Shown here: positions 7,311-16,796 of the stretch, one piece after another
How the letters are laid out: the number at the start of each line of letters is the position of its first letter
Numbering within the stretch: the first letter of the stretch is position 1
Origin: an uncultured Porphyromonadaceae bacterium
GTDB taxonomy: Bacteria > Bacteroidota > Bacteroidia > Bacteroidales > Muribaculaceae
DNA: 51,380 bases
Reading direction: 5' to 3'
Assembly: GCA_902489275.1 (NCBI GenBank)
Contig: CABTZK010000014.1
Coordinates: 1 to 51,380 of the forward strand
Program-made: the position numbers and the translations under genes
The notes under the pieces: model-generated
What the model saw: only the letters and a program-made list of their open reading frames with translations
The model's database searches: none
What the model was told of the DNA's origin: nothing

Positions 7311-9147
7311 TGTACTTAATCGTGTTAGAATTCATCATTTCGTTAGCCATATAGGTGCGCTCGACCACACCTTTCAGGTATTTCTCTATCATCAGGCTGC
7401 CGATGGGCACCCCATAGGTGGCACCAAAGCCGGCATTCTCGACATAGGCCGCCACAGCGATCTTGGGCTTGTCCATGGGCGCAAAGCCCATGAACACCGA
7501 GTGGTCCTTGCCGTGAGGGTTTTGAGCCGTACCCGTCTTGCCACAAACGGCAATTCCCGGGATATTGGCCTTGGTACACGTTCCCCCCAGCACGGCCATG
7601 CGCATGCCTTTGACAATTTCGGCATAATACTTGGCATTGACCTTAGTAGGATGCTTCTCGGTGTATTTCTTGAGGATTCCCACGCCCTTGATGTTCTTGA
7701 CCAGGTGTGGCGGCAAAAACCAGCCCCTGTTGGCAATCGTGGCGCAGAGATTGGCGATTTGCAGCGGTGTCGCCAAAACCTCACCCTGGCCAATTGAGAC
7801 CGAGATAATGGTGTTGCCCACCCACTTGCCCTTGCCCAGGTTCTTGTCATAGTAGGCCACGTTGGGGATAAAGCCGCGGCTCTCGCCTGGCAAGTCGATG
7901 CCCAGCTTGTAGCCATAGCCCATGGCCACAAGATGACGCTTCCACACGTCGAAGGCGCTGGCCGTCGACTTGTAGCGCTGGCGGTTGGCCATCATGTTCT
8001 TGAATCCCCAGCAGAAATAGGCATTACACGAGGTCTCCAGCGCGGGAATCAAGGAAATGGGCGAGGCATGCCCATGACATCCCACGTGAAGCCCTCCATT
8101 GATGTAGCCATGATAGCAAGGGTACATCGTGGAGAGCGAGACGATGCCCTCCTGGCGGAAAATGAGGCCCTGGGTGGGCTTGAACGTGGATCCTGGGGGG
8201 TAGGCCGCCATGATTGAGCGGTCGTAAAGCGGCTTGTAGGGGTTCTTGACGAGTTTTGCGTAATTCTTGCCACGCTCCTTGCCCACAAGCAGCGACGGGT
8301 CGTAGTTGGGGCTGGAAACCAGCGCGAGAATCTCGCCCGTGGAGGGCTCGATAGCCACAATCGCGCCAATCTTGCCCCGCATGAGCTTCTCTCCGAACTC
8401 TTGCAGCGAGATGTCGATGCTCAACTTGAGGTCGTTGCCTGCCACTGGGGCGATGTCGTTCTTCCCGTCGTTGTAGCGTCCCTTGATTTTTCCCACAGCG
8501 TCGCGGATGAGCACTTCCCGGCCTTTCACGCCCCGGAGGTACTTCTCGTAGCTTTTCTCAAGGCCCAAGTCACCTGTGTAATCACCTGGCTTGTAGTAGC
8601 TGTCCTTGTCGATGTCTCGCTGGTTCACCTCCCTGATGTCGCCCAGGATGTTGGCAGCTGCCCCATAGTTGTAACTTCTCACAATGCGCTGCACAATGTA
8701 GAAGCCGGGAAAGCGAAACAGTTTCTCTTGCAGCCGTCCGCAATCCTCGGGGCTGAGGTGGTTGATGAAACTCTGCTCAGTATAGGGCGAGAAATTGCGG
8801 TTTTTGGTTCGGTCGGTCATGTCGCGCCAACGCTGGTCAAACTCCTTACGGGTGATTTGCAAGGTGTTGCAAAAGTCGGTCGTGTCGAAAGGCATCACGT
8901 CCCTTAACACCGCAACAAGGTCATAGGCCGGCTGGTTGTAGACCAGCAGCGAGTCGTTGCGGTCGTAGATGAGGCCTCGCGACGGATAGATGATCTTGTT
9001 GACAAACGCGTTGCTGTCGGCGTTCTCCTTGTAGGTGCTATCGCTTAACTGGAGCTCAAACAGGCGCACAAGGTAGATGGCTACCACCATCACGATGAAA
9101 CCGATAATCACCCATTTCCTTTGTTCCAGATTATAGTCTTTTCTCAC
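7291..9147 (-). CDS. mrdA: Penicillin-binding protein 2 (elongasome transpeptidase)
   Basis: A 618-residue class B PBP that cross-links peptidoglycan during side-wall growth. One N-terminal membrane anchor (about 12-30) is followed by the PBP dimerisation domain. The transpeptidase domain shows active-site Ser320 in STFK, the SCN motif (ETSCNAYF) and KTGT (CGKTGTAQN). The start overlaps the mreD end by 17 nt. It is the partner of RodA, encoded immediately downstream. Confidence 0.95.
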   Translation of the reverse strand: MRKDYNLEQRKWVIIGFIVMVVAIYLVRLFELQLSDSTYKENADSNAFVNKIIYPSRGLIYDRNDSLLVYNQPAYDLVAVLRDVMPFDTTDFCNTLQITRKEFDQRWRDMTDRTKNRNFSPYTEQSFINHLSPEDCGRLQEKLFRFPGFYIVQRIVRSYNYGAAANILGDIREVNQRDIDKDSYYKPGDYTGDLGLEKSYEKYLRGVKGREVLIRDAVGKIKGRYNDGKNDIAPVAGNDLKLSIDISLQEFGEKLMRGKIGAIVAIEPSTGEILALVSSPNYDPSLLVGKERGKNYAKLVKNPYKPLYDRSIMAAYPPGSTFKPTQGLIFRQEGIVSLSTMYPCYHGYINGGLHVGCHGHASPISLIPALETSCNAYFCWGFKNMMANRQRYKSTASAFDVWKRHLVAMGYGYKLGIDLPGESRGFIPNVAYYDKNLGKGKWVGNTIISVSIGQGEVLATPLQIANLCATIANRGWFLPPHLVKNIKGVGILKKYTEKHPTKVNAKYYAEIVKGMRMAVLGGTCTKANIPGIAVCGKTGTAQNPHGKDHSVFMGFAPMDKPKIAVAAYVENAGFGATYGVPIGSLMIEKYLKGVVERTYMANEMMNSNTIKYSGVSKH

Positions 9148-9649
9148 GATTGGTGCTCACTAAACTATCTATACCCAATAAAAGCACAACCGTCAACACG
9201 CTGCTGCCCCCGATGCGCAATAGCGTGAGCGTGAAATTGTGAAGCGAAAACGCCTGAATGAAGAACAGCGCCATGCAGTAGAAAAGCACCAGTATCGACA
9301 TGTACTTCAAGTAGCCTCCCAGCCCCAGCGAGGCTATTGAGGGCATGGGATTGCTCAAATCGTCGTCGCGGGTGAAACAGGCCTTGAACACGGGTACTCT
9401 CACTGCGGCCAGGAGCACGCACGAGAGGGCGTTCATGCCTGGCGTGTCGTTAAACAGGTCGATGATAAGCCCCAGCAGGAAAGCGATAGTGAACGTCCAG
9501 TTTTTAGAGAACACAATGGGCAGTCGCAAAAGCAAATAGATGAAGACAAAAGGCGTCGCCACCCCGAAGAGGACTATTTTGTTGCACACCACCTGCATGA
9601 TGGTCAACACGAGAAACAAGCTGATGAATTGAATAATCATCTTTGTCAT
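9131..9649 (-). CDS. mreD: MreD rod-shape-determining membrane protein
   Basis: A 172-residue protein made almost entirely of hydrophobic segments, consistent in size and position with MreD, a membrane component that links MreC to the wall synthases. Sequence conservation of MreD is low, so the call rests mainly on placement between mreC and mrdA. Its start overlaps the mreC stop by four bases (ATGA). Confidence 0.85.
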   Translation of the reverse strand: MTKMIIQFISLFLVLTIMQVVCNKIVLFGVATPFVFIYLLLRLPIVFSKNWTFTIAFLLGLIIDLFNDTPGMNALSCVLLAAVRVPVFKACFTRDDDLSNPMPSIASLGLGGYLKYMSILVLFYCMALFFIQAFSLHNFTLTLLRIGGSSVLTVVLLLGIDSLVSTNREKRL

Positions 9650-10602
9650 TTTCCCACTCCCTCCTTTCGTGTCGCTTGCTGCCCGGCCGCGCGTTTCTCT
9701 TGCTCACGCAGTTTCTTTTGCTTTCGTTCCTTCTCCTTGATTTTCTCGGGCGAGTTCTCGGCGCTGCTTTCGTCCCTGCTCTCCAAAGCCTTGAGCTCCA
9801 CTTTCATGACGTTCTTGATGCAGCGCACCGAGCTCAATTGCATGAAGTTGCTGGCCAGTTTCACTTTGAGGGAAATAAAATTGGTGCTCAACTCCTTCTG
9901 CTCCTCGACCACATAGCCCACGATGATTCCCTCGGGGAACATGGCCGAGTAGCCGCTGGTGATGATGGTGTCGCCCCTCAAATAAGTGCCTTGCTTAGGC
10001 AACTCGGTCAACGTCGCAAACTCGGGGTTCTTCCCGTCCCAAGTGAGTGTGCCGAAAAACTGCGTGCTCTTCAACTTGCACGAGAGCTTGAAATAGGTGT
10101 TCAGCACCGAGATCACACGTGCCGAGTGGCGACCCACCACATTGACAATGCCCACCACACCATTATGGTCGACCACGCCCATCTCGGGATAGACTCCGTC
10201 GTCGCTGCCACGGTCGATGGTGATGTAGTTGTAGGGTTTCGCAATGCTGTTGCTGATCACATGAGCCGGCACATAGGCAAACCGCGCGGCGACACCAGGG
10301 ATGCCCTCGTTTCCAGGCAATTGCAGGCGCATGTCGGCCATCTGCCTTTTCAGGTTGATTACCTCCATTTCCAGTGCCGCATTGCGCTGCTGCAACTCCT
10401 CGTTGATGTCCTTGAGATTAAAGTAACTCGTCACGTTGCTGATGCCGCCGTAGACCGTTGCGGCCACAGCGTTGGCCGAGGTGAGGTAAACACTTTGCTG
10501 ATAGGGATTGTTCCTAAACAGCAGCACGCAGCTCAAAATCACATAGAACGTGAAAATGAACCACGGGACGTGCTTGACAAGGAAATTCAGCAAATTGTTC
10601 AT
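9646..10602 (-). CDS. mreC: MreC rod-shape-determining protein
   Basis: A 318-residue bitopic protein: cytoplasmic N-terminus, one TM (about 14-28), a coiled coil (about 62-95) and the periplasmic beta domain typical of MreC (YITIDRGSDDGVYPEMGVV, then GVVGIVNVVG). The C-terminal 50 residues are highly charged (Lys/Glu/Arg) and probably disordered. MreC bridges MreB/MreD to PBP2. It lies 90 nt after mreB and overlaps mreD by four bases. Confidence 0.94.
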   Translation of the reverse strand: MNNLLNFLVKHVPWFIFTFYVILSCVLLFRNNPYQQSVYLTSANAVAATVYGGISNVTSYFNLKDINEELQQRNAALEMEVINLKRQMADMRLQLPGNEGIPGVAARFAYVPAHVISNSIAKPYNYITIDRGSDDGVYPEMGVVDHNGVVGIVNVVGRHSARVISVLNTYFKLSCKLKSTQFFGTLTWDGKNPEFATLTELPKQGTYLRGDTIITSGYSAMFPEGIIVGYVVEEQKELSTNFISLKVKLASNFMQLSSVRCIKNVMKVELKALESRDESSAENSPEKIKEKERKQKKLREQEKRAAGQQATRKEGVGK

Positions 10603-10692
10603 CGCAATAATCTCGAAGCCTATAGATAGCTCACCGACGGCAATGAGTGACCGTTGCCTTCCCGATGCAGCCGAGCGCTCACTGATTGAGCG

Positions 10693-11712
10693 CTATCGTT
10701 TCAGGAACTTGAAGTGCCTGATGTTCTTCAAGGCCACGCCGGTGCCCTTGGCCACGGCATGCAAGGGGTCCTCGGCCACATGGAACGGAATGCCGATCTT
10801 TTCGGTCAAGCGCTTGTCGAGGCCACGAAGCAGCGCGCCACCACCTGCCAGATGCACACCGTTGCGCACGATGTCGGCATACAGCTCGGGAGGCGTCTGC
10901 TCCAGGGCGCTCAGCACAGCGGCCTCGATCTTGCTGATCGACTTCTCGATGCTGTGGCAAATCTCCTGATAGGACACTGGCACCTCCATGGGGAGCGCCG
11001 TCATCTGGTTGGGGCCGTGCACCGTGTAGTCTTCGGGTGGATTCTCAAGCTCGGTGAGTGCGCTGCCCACATTGATTTTTATGAGCTCGGCGGTGCGCTC
11101 CCCCACTTTCAGGTTATGGGCGCGGCGCATGTGCTCCTGGATGTCCTCGGTGAGGTCGTCGCCGGCAATGCGGATGCTCTTGTTGCTCACAATGCCGCCC
11201 AGCGAAATCACGGCAATCTCGGTCGTTCCGCCGCCGATGTCGACAATCATGTTGCCCTCGGGCGCCAGCACATCGAGACCGATGCCCAGCGCGGCCGCCA
11301 TGGGCTCATAGATCATGTAGACGTCGCGGCCGCCAGCATGCTCGCTGGAGTCGCGCACGGCGCGGATTTCAACCTCGGTGCTGCCCGATGGGATGCACAC
11401 CACCATGCGCAGCGATGGCGAGAACCAGTGATTCTTTTGGCTCACTTTCTTAATCATGCCGCGAATCATGAGCTCGGCAGCGTTGAAGTCGGCTATCACA
11501 CCATCGCGCAGCGGACGCACGGTTTTGATGCCCTCATGTACTTTTCCACGCATCTCGCGGGCTTTTTCGCCCACGGCGATCATTTTACCACTTTTGGTGT
11601 CCATCGCCACAACCGAAGGCTCGTCGATGACGATTTTGTCGTTGTGGATGATGATGGTGTTCGCCGTTCCCAAATCGACGGCAATTTCTTGTGTGAATGA
11701 GAATAATCCCAT
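10693..11712 (-). CDS. mreB: MreB actin-like cytoskeletal ATPase
   Basis: A 339-residue bacterial actin that positions the elongasome. The phosphate-1 loop (DLGTANTII), the nucleotide-binding IVDIGGGTTEIAVISLGGIV and the adenosine motif LAGGGALLRGL are all present, and length is normal. It follows purH by only 15 nt on the same strand, so the two are almost certainly in one transcript. Confidence 0.97.
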   Translation of the reverse strand: MGLFSFTQEIAVDLGTANTIIIHNDKIVIDEPSVVAMDTKSGKMIAVGEKAREMRGKVHEGIKTVRPLRDGVIADFNAAELMIRGMIKKVSQKNHWFSPSLRMVVCIPSGSTEVEIRAVRDSSEHAGGRDVYMIYEPMAAALGIGLDVLAPEGNMIVDIGGGTTEIAVISLGGIVSNKSIRIAGDDLTEDIQEHMRRAHNLKVGERTAELIKINVGSALTELENPPEDYTVHGPNQMTALPMEVPVSYQEICHSIEKSISKIEAAVLSALEQTPPELYADIVRNGVHLAGGGALLRGLDKRLTEKIGIPFHVAEDPLHAVAKGTGVALKNIRHFKFLKR

Positions 11713-11727
11713 AATGTGCTTTATCTG

Positions 11728-13254
11728 TTAATGTTTGAAGTGGCGCACTCCAGTCATGACCATGGCCACTCCGTTGTTGTTACAATAGTCGATACTCTCC
11801 TGGTCGCGTACCGATCCGCCGGGCTGAATCACCGCGCTGATGCCCGCCTTGTGGGCAATCTCCACGCAGTCGCCAAACGGGAAGAAGGCATCGCTGGCCA
11901 TCACAGCCCCTTGCAGGTCTTGATGAAACGCCCGGGCTTTCTCGATGGCTTGCTTGAGCGCATCGACGCGGCTCGTTTGCCCCACGCCACTGGCAAGCAA
12001 CATTTTGTTCTTGGCCAGCACGATGGCATTGCTCTTGGAGTGCTTCACCACCTTGTTGGCAAAAATCAAGTCCTCAACCTGCACTGGCGTGGGCACCGCT
12101 GTCGTGCATGGCTTGAGCTCTTGAGGGGTCTCCACATGGGTGTCGCGCTCTTGCGCCAGCGCGCCATTGAGCACCGTGCGGCACTGCATGGACGGGCGAT
12201 CGAAGTCTTTCATCACCAGGATAATGCGGTTCTTCTTCTGCTCAAGGATTTTCAAAGCGCCCTCGGTATAGCCTGGCGCGATGCAGACCTCGATGAAAAC
12301 CTTGTTCATCTCCTGGGCGGTAGCGTCGTCAACCTTTCGGTTGGTCACGTGCACACCGCCAAAGGCACTCACGGGGTCGCCTGCCAAGGCACACTTGAAA
12401 GCGTCAACCAAAGTCTCGCGCGAGGCAAGGCCACAGGCGTTATTGTGCTTCATGATGACAAAAGTGGTCTCCTCGAAATCCTTGATGAGGTTGACAGCGG
12501 CATCGATGTCGAGCAGATTGTTGTAGGAAATCTCCTTGCCATGCAACTGGGCGAACATCTCGTCGAAGTTACCGAAATAATAGCCTTTCTGGTGGGGATT
12601 CTCGCCGTAGCGGAGCGGTTTCACGCCATTCACGGGAAGACGCAAGGCACTCATCGAGTCCTCGTCGAAATAGTTAAAGATGTGGCTGTCGTAGGCGCTC
12701 GACACCGCAAAAGCCTCCTTGGCCAGCCAGCGGCGCTGCTCAAGCGTCGTGGTGGCATTCCCGTTTTCCTTGAGCATGGCGAGCAAGGGCGCATATTGCG
12801 CCTTGGAGGCCACAATGGCCACATCGTTATAGTTTTTGGCTGCGGCACGGATGAGCGAGATTCCGCCGATGTCAATCTTTTCAATAATCGCCTCTTGGGT
12901 GGCGCCGCTCGCCACCGTTTCCTCAAAGGGATACAGGTCGACGATGACAAGGTCGATTTCTGGAATGTCGTATTTTTTGATTTGCTCCTGGTCACCCGCA
13001 TTCTCCCGGCGGTTGAGGATGCCCCCAAACACCTTGGGGTGCAGGGTCTTGACGCGGCCGCCCAAAATTGAGGGGTAGCCAGTGAGCTCTTCTACGGCCT
13101 GGCAGGCATAGCCTTGCTCTTGGATGAAGCGCTGCGTTCCGCCTGTTGAAAGGAACTGCACGCCATTGCCGCTCAACTCTTTCAGAATTTCCTCCAATCC
13201 GTCTTTATGAAAGACGGAGATGAGCGCGCATTTAATTTTTTTATGGTCAGCCAT
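11728..13254 (-). CDS. purH: Bifunctional AICAR formyltransferase / IMP cyclohydrolase
   Basis: A 508-residue enzyme for the last two steps of de novo IMP synthesis. The N-terminal MGS-like cyclohydrolase domain (about 1-190; LISVFHKDGLEEI, FLSTGGT) and the C-terminal AICAR transformylase domain with the KHNNACG motif are complete. First gene of the purH-mreBCD-mrdA-rodA unit, with a leader of about 100 nt. Confidence 0.96.
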   Translation of the reverse strand: MADHKKIKCALISVFHKDGLEEILKELSGNGVQFLSTGGTQRFIQEQGYACQAVEELTGYPSILGGRVKTLHPKVFGGILNRRENAGDQEQIKKYDIPEIDLVIVDLYPFEETVASGATQEAIIEKIDIGGISLIRAAAKNYNDVAIVASKAQYAPLLAMLKENGNATTTLEQRRWLAKEAFAVSSAYDSHIFNYFDEDSMSALRLPVNGVKPLRYGENPHQKGYYFGNFDEMFAQLHGKEISYNNLLDIDAAVNLIKDFEETTFVIMKHNNACGLASRETLVDAFKCALAGDPVSAFGGVHVTNRKVDDATAQEMNKVFIEVCIAPGYTEGALKILEQKKNRIILVMKDFDRPSMQCRTVLNGALAQERDTHVETPQELKPCTTAVPTPVQVEDLIFANKVVKHSKSNAIVLAKNKMLLASGVGQTSRVDALKQAIEKARAFHQDLQGAVMASDAFFPFGDCVEIAHKAGISAVIQPGGSVRDQESIDYCNNNGVAMVMTGVRHFKH

Positions 13255-13361
13255 GTTTTCTACAAGTAAAAAAACGTGAAACGATTGTTCTTTGCATTTT
13301 CCATTTAGGGGGGTAGAGGCCGTTCAAATGCCATCTTCTCCTAATTGTGCATTTTAGGGTA

Positions 13362-13394
13362 CAAAATTATTAAAAATTGCCCATATAAGCGCAA
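13362..13394 (-). promoter_or_regulatory. Promoter of the purH-mre operon
   Basis: Minus-strand TAATTTTG at 13362-13369, with TTG at 13392-13394 (22-nt spacer). The predicted start near 13355 gives a leader of about 100 nt, in which I see no known purine riboswitch core. Confidence 0.5.
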
Positions 13395-13490
13395 TGTTCG
13401 TCACATTTAAATGAAACTTTTTTGCTTTTTAACAAACAAGTTCTCTTACATGCTGATTTAAAACCCACAAAATGACTGCTGCCCAGATGC

Positions 13491-14417
13491 TTATTGCTTT
13501 TCCTGGCATCGGAGGACCTGGGCGACAAACTCGTCGTCGCTCATGTCATAGGGTAGCCAGTGGATGGCGATGCCTCGCCGCTGCTCCATTCCGCGAAACC
13601 AGGTCATCTGACGCTTGGCGAAGCGATGAATGGCCGTTTCCAGGCGCGCGAACATCTCCTCATAGGTCAATTGCCCCATCACGTGCAGTGTAACATACTT
13701 ATATTCAAGGCCATAATAGATAAGCTCCTCGGCAGGAACCCCATCGGATTCCATCAGGCGGCGCACCTCTTCGATCATCCCAGCCTCAAGACGAGCCTTA
13801 AGGCGCTCGGTGATGCGGCGGCGGCGGCTTTCGCGGTCGATGCTCACGCCAATCACGAGCGCGTGCTTGAGCGGATGTGGCTCAGTAGCCGCCTGGAGGC
13901 GAGGGTTGTCGCGATAGTATTGGCAGATTTCGATGGCGCGAATGGCACGCTGGCAGGTGTCGATGTCGCTATTGTTGCGCAACGTCTTGTAGCCTTTTAG
14001 CATCTCGGTGAGCTCCTCCAGGCTTTTGACCTGCAACTGGGCCCTCAATTCAGGATTTTGAGGCACCGGGGGGAGTTGGATGCCCTTGAGCACGCTTTCC
14101 ACGTAAAGCCCCGTTCCGCCACACAAGATGGGCTGCTTGCCTCGGGCAGTGATGTCGTGGCGGGCGCACAGCTCGTCACGCAAGAACTCATGCAAATTGT
14201 AATGATAGCCTGCCGGACAAATGTCAATCAGGTGACGGGGCACTTCGCCATACTCCTCAAGATCCTTGCCCGTCCCCAAGTCCATGCCTCGATAGACTTG
14301 GCGCGAGTCAGCACTGATGATCTCGCCATCGAGCGCGCGGGCAAGCGCCACGGCCTTGCCCGTTTTCCCCGATGCTGTGGGTCCTGTGATGACAATCAAG
14401 TCTTTCAACTCTTTCAA
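13491..14417 (-). CDS. miaA: tRNA dimethylallyltransferase MiaA
   Basis: Adds the isopentenyl group to A37 of tRNAs reading U-starting codons. The P-loop GPTASGKT lies at residues 12-19, and the DSRQVYRGMDLGTGK motif and the C-terminal RQMTWFRG motif are present. The 308 residues are complete. It lies 97 nt downstream of the dipeptidyl peptidase IV gene on the same strand. No separate promoter is obvious. Confidence 0.95.
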   Translation of the reverse strand: MKELKDLIVITGPTASGKTGKAVALARALDGEIISADSRQVYRGMDLGTGKDLEEYGEVPRHLIDICPAGYHYNLHEFLRDELCARHDITARGKQPILCGGTGLYVESVLKGIQLPPVPQNPELRAQLQVKSLEELTEMLKGYKTLRNNSDIDTCQRAIRAIEICQYYRDNPRLQAATEPHPLKHALVIGVSIDRESRRRRITERLKARLEAGMIEEVRRLMESDGVPAEELIYYGLEYKYVTLHVMGQLTYEEMFARLETAIHRFAKRQMTWFRGMEQRRGIAIHWLPYDMSDDEFVAQVLRCQEKQ

Positions 14418-14514
14418 CTTAAAAGAATTTTCACGGTTTCACTGCGATACCTCTCGCAAAGTCGCCCATCGGCCGCACCCATTCTCAAGCCGTACGCCGA
14501 AGAGGAGCCTCTCG

Positions 14515-16695
14515 TCATTTCTTCAAATTCAGGTTGAAAAAGTCGAGGACCTTGCGATAGAGCGGCAAGCGCACGTCGCAACCGTTGATGCTGTGGTTCA
14601 TGTTGGTCCACACCATCATGTCGAAATCGGTGTGCAAGCCCTGCAGCTTTGCGATATACTGCATCGAATTAACGATGTGCACATTGTCGTCGGCGCTGCC
14701 AAACATGATGAGCACCTTGCCTTTCAAGCGCTCGGGCACTTCGAGCGGCGCGCTGCTCGTGTAGCCCTCGGGGTTGAGCTGCGGCGTGCGCATGAAGCGC
14801 TCGGCATAGATGGTGTCGTAGAATTTCCACGAGGTCACAGGGGCAATCGCCACTCCACAGCGGTAGTTGCTGCCAGGCGTGGACATGGCCATGAGCGCCT
14901 CGTAGCCGCCATAACTCCACCCCCAGATGCCAATGCGATCCTTATCGACGTAGGGCAGGCTGGCCATGTAATTGGCCGCTGCGATTTGGTCAATGCTCTC
15001 GTAGTAGCCAAGACGCTGGTAGACGACACGCTCGAAGTCGGTGCCGCGGAATCCTGTGCCGCGGCCGTCGACACAGGCCACCACATAGCCCTGCATGGCA
15101 GCGTATTGCACCCAGTCCATGTACCAGCGATTGGCCACTTGCTGACTGCCTGGGCCGCTATACTGCACCATAATAACGGGATACTTGCTGGCCGGGGCGA
15201 AATGGGCGGGCTTGATGATGTAGCCGTTGAGCTTGTAGCCATCGCTCTCTACCGTGATAAACTCCCGCTTGGGAATCTCGGGGGCGGTATATTTCTCGGC
15301 ATACTCCCGGTTCATTTGCAACTCGCGCACTGGCTTGTTGGCCGCTGTGCTGTAGATAACATACTGCGTGGGGGTCTCGGCATCGCTGAAAGTGCGGATG
15401 TAGTAGTCATAGTTGCTGCTGAAACGTGCCGAATAGGTGCCTTGGGCAGGAGTCAGGCTGTGTGTTGCCCCTTTGTCGTCGATATATTTCACCTGACGGT
15501 TGAGCGGGGCGGCGGTAGTTTGGAAATAGAAGCGCTGGTGTTTCTCGTCAAAACCATAGAAATCGGTCACGACCTCATCGCCCTTGGTGAACTGGATTTC
15601 CTGCTTGCCATCCAGGCTTATCCAGTAGAGCTGCATCCGTCCCGTCTTGTCGCTTGGCAGGACAAACCAATGGTCAAAATAGGCCACCTGACTCATCATC
15701 TCGCTATCGATCCAGGATTTCGACACTTCGTGATAGACGCTCTCGGCGCTGCCCGTTGCCGGATTGACGGCATAGATGTGGAAGTCGTTCTGCAAGCGGT
15801 TGAGCGTGGAAACCATGAGTTTGCTGTTATCTTGAGCGTAGTCTAAGTGAGGAATGTAGTCATCGTCGCCGATGGGCAGATTCATTTTCCTCAACTCCTG
15901 GTTGGCAAGGTCGAATGCCCACACGCTCACGACCGAGTTTTTCTCGCCGGCCACAGGGTACTTGAAATTGTAGGTCCCGGGGTAAGTCTCATAACTGTCG
16001 TTGGGAGTGCAGTCGCCTTGGTAGAGCGTCATCGAGGCCATGGGCACCTGACTCTCGTCGAAGCGCACAAAAGCCAGCGTGCGACTGTCGGGCGACCAGT
16101 TGAGCGTGTTGGTGAGCACAAATTCTTCCTCGTAGACCCAATCGGTTGCCCCGTTGATGATTTTGTTCTTCTCGCCATCGGTTGTCACGGCTATCGTGGC
16201 ACCGCTGGCCAAGTCCTTGACATAGATATTGTTGGCCTTCACGTAGGCTACCTTCTGCCCATCGGGCGACATCGTGGCAATTTGCTCGCCTCCCTCGCTC
16301 GATACCCTCGCCATCGATTTCGATTTCATATCGTAGACCCAATAATCGGCGGTAAACGAGCGTCGGTATATCATCCTCGTGTCATTCCAAAGCAGGATTT
16401 TACGCTCGTCGGCACTCATCTTGTAGCCGTCCCAATCAGCCACATCGCACCCTTTGGCCTGACTGGAGTCAAACACGGTGACTTGCTTTCGCCCCGTCTT
16501 GTAGTCGATGCGGTAGATGGAGCTGCGGTTATCGCTGAACTGGTAGAAAAAGTTACCGTCGAGGGCGGGCTGCGTGGCGGGGATGCCCAGCGGGCGCACT
16601 GGCGTCAACACGAAGTCGCTCAAGTCGAGGGCGTGAGCGCCCAATGCTGCGCTGGCCGTCAGTGTCAACACTATTGTTTTTGTCAAGCTATTCAT
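14515..16695 (-). CDS. Secreted dipeptidyl peptidase IV (S9B prolyl peptidase)
   Basis: A 726-residue exported peptidase that removes X-Pro/X-Ala dipeptides from peptide N-termini. The signal peptide is residues 1-22. A beta-propeller domain (about 40-480) includes the double-Glu region VYEEEF that anchors the substrate amine in this family. The alpha/beta-hydrolase domain has Ser594 (GWSYGG), Asp669 (ADDNVH) and His701 (NHSING). In gut Bacteroidales such enzymes feed dipeptides to the cell. Confidence 0.95.
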   Translation of the reverse strand: MNSLTKTIVLTLTASAALGAHALDLSDFVLTPVRPLGIPATQPALDGNFFYQFSDNRSSIYRIDYKTGRKQVTVFDSSQAKGCDVADWDGYKMSADERKILLWNDTRMIYRRSFTADYWVYDMKSKSMARVSSEGGEQIATMSPDGQKVAYVKANNIYVKDLASGATIAVTTDGEKNKIINGATDWVYEEEFVLTNTLNWSPDSRTLAFVRFDESQVPMASMTLYQGDCTPNDSYETYPGTYNFKYPVAGEKNSVVSVWAFDLANQELRKMNLPIGDDDYIPHLDYAQDNSKLMVSTLNRLQNDFHIYAVNPATGSAESVYHEVSKSWIDSEMMSQVAYFDHWFVLPSDKTGRMQLYWISLDGKQEIQFTKGDEVVTDFYGFDEKHQRFYFQTTAAPLNRQVKYIDDKGATHSLTPAQGTYSARFSSNYDYYIRTFSDAETPTQYVIYSTAANKPVRELQMNREYAEKYTAPEIPKREFITVESDGYKLNGYIIKPAHFAPASKYPVIMVQYSGPGSQQVANRWYMDWVQYAAMQGYVVACVDGRGTGFRGTDFERVVYQRLGYYESIDQIAAANYMASLPYVDKDRIGIWGWSYGGYEALMAMSTPGSNYRCGVAIAPVTSWKFYDTIYAERFMRTPQLNPEGYTSSAPLEVPERLKGKVLIMFGSADDNVHIVNSMQYIAKLQGLHTDFDMMVWTNMNHSINGCDVRLPLYRKVLDFFNLNLKK

Positions 16696-16720
16696 TGTAA
16701 AATTTTTGATTTGTTAAGGG

Positions 16721-16728
16721 CAAAATTA
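16721..16728 (-). promoter_or_regulatory. -7 element of the DPP IV gene
   Basis: Minus-strand TAATTTTG, leaving a leader of about 19 nt. The upstream half of this promoter lies within the divergent promoter of the thioredoxin-like gene. Confidence 0.5.
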
Positions 16729-16737
16729 GTGAAACTT

Positions 16738-16769
16738 TTTGACACTGCGAAGAAAAGGCTGTATATTTG
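16738..16769 (+). promoter_or_regulatory. Promoter of the thioredoxin-like gene
   Basis: TTTG at 16738-16741 and TATATTTG at 16762-16769 with a 20-nt spacer form a near-consensus Bacteroidetes promoter; the transcript should begin about 20 nt before the ATG at 16797. Confidence 0.7.
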
Positions 16770-16796
16770 CAAGTCCATCGGTTAAAAACGAACACA

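Noticed and set aside
11716..13071. 451-codon plus-strand frame
   Set aside because: Antisense to purH, which has both catalytic domains intact.
13255..13361. Possible purine riboswitch in the purH leader
   Set aside because: The conserved purine-riboswitch core could not be found; only weak short pairings are present.
14317..15846. 509-codon plus-strand frame across miaA and the DPP IV gene
   Set aside because: Antisense shadow of DPP IV and the miaA start; composition is Val/His-rich as in other shadows here.
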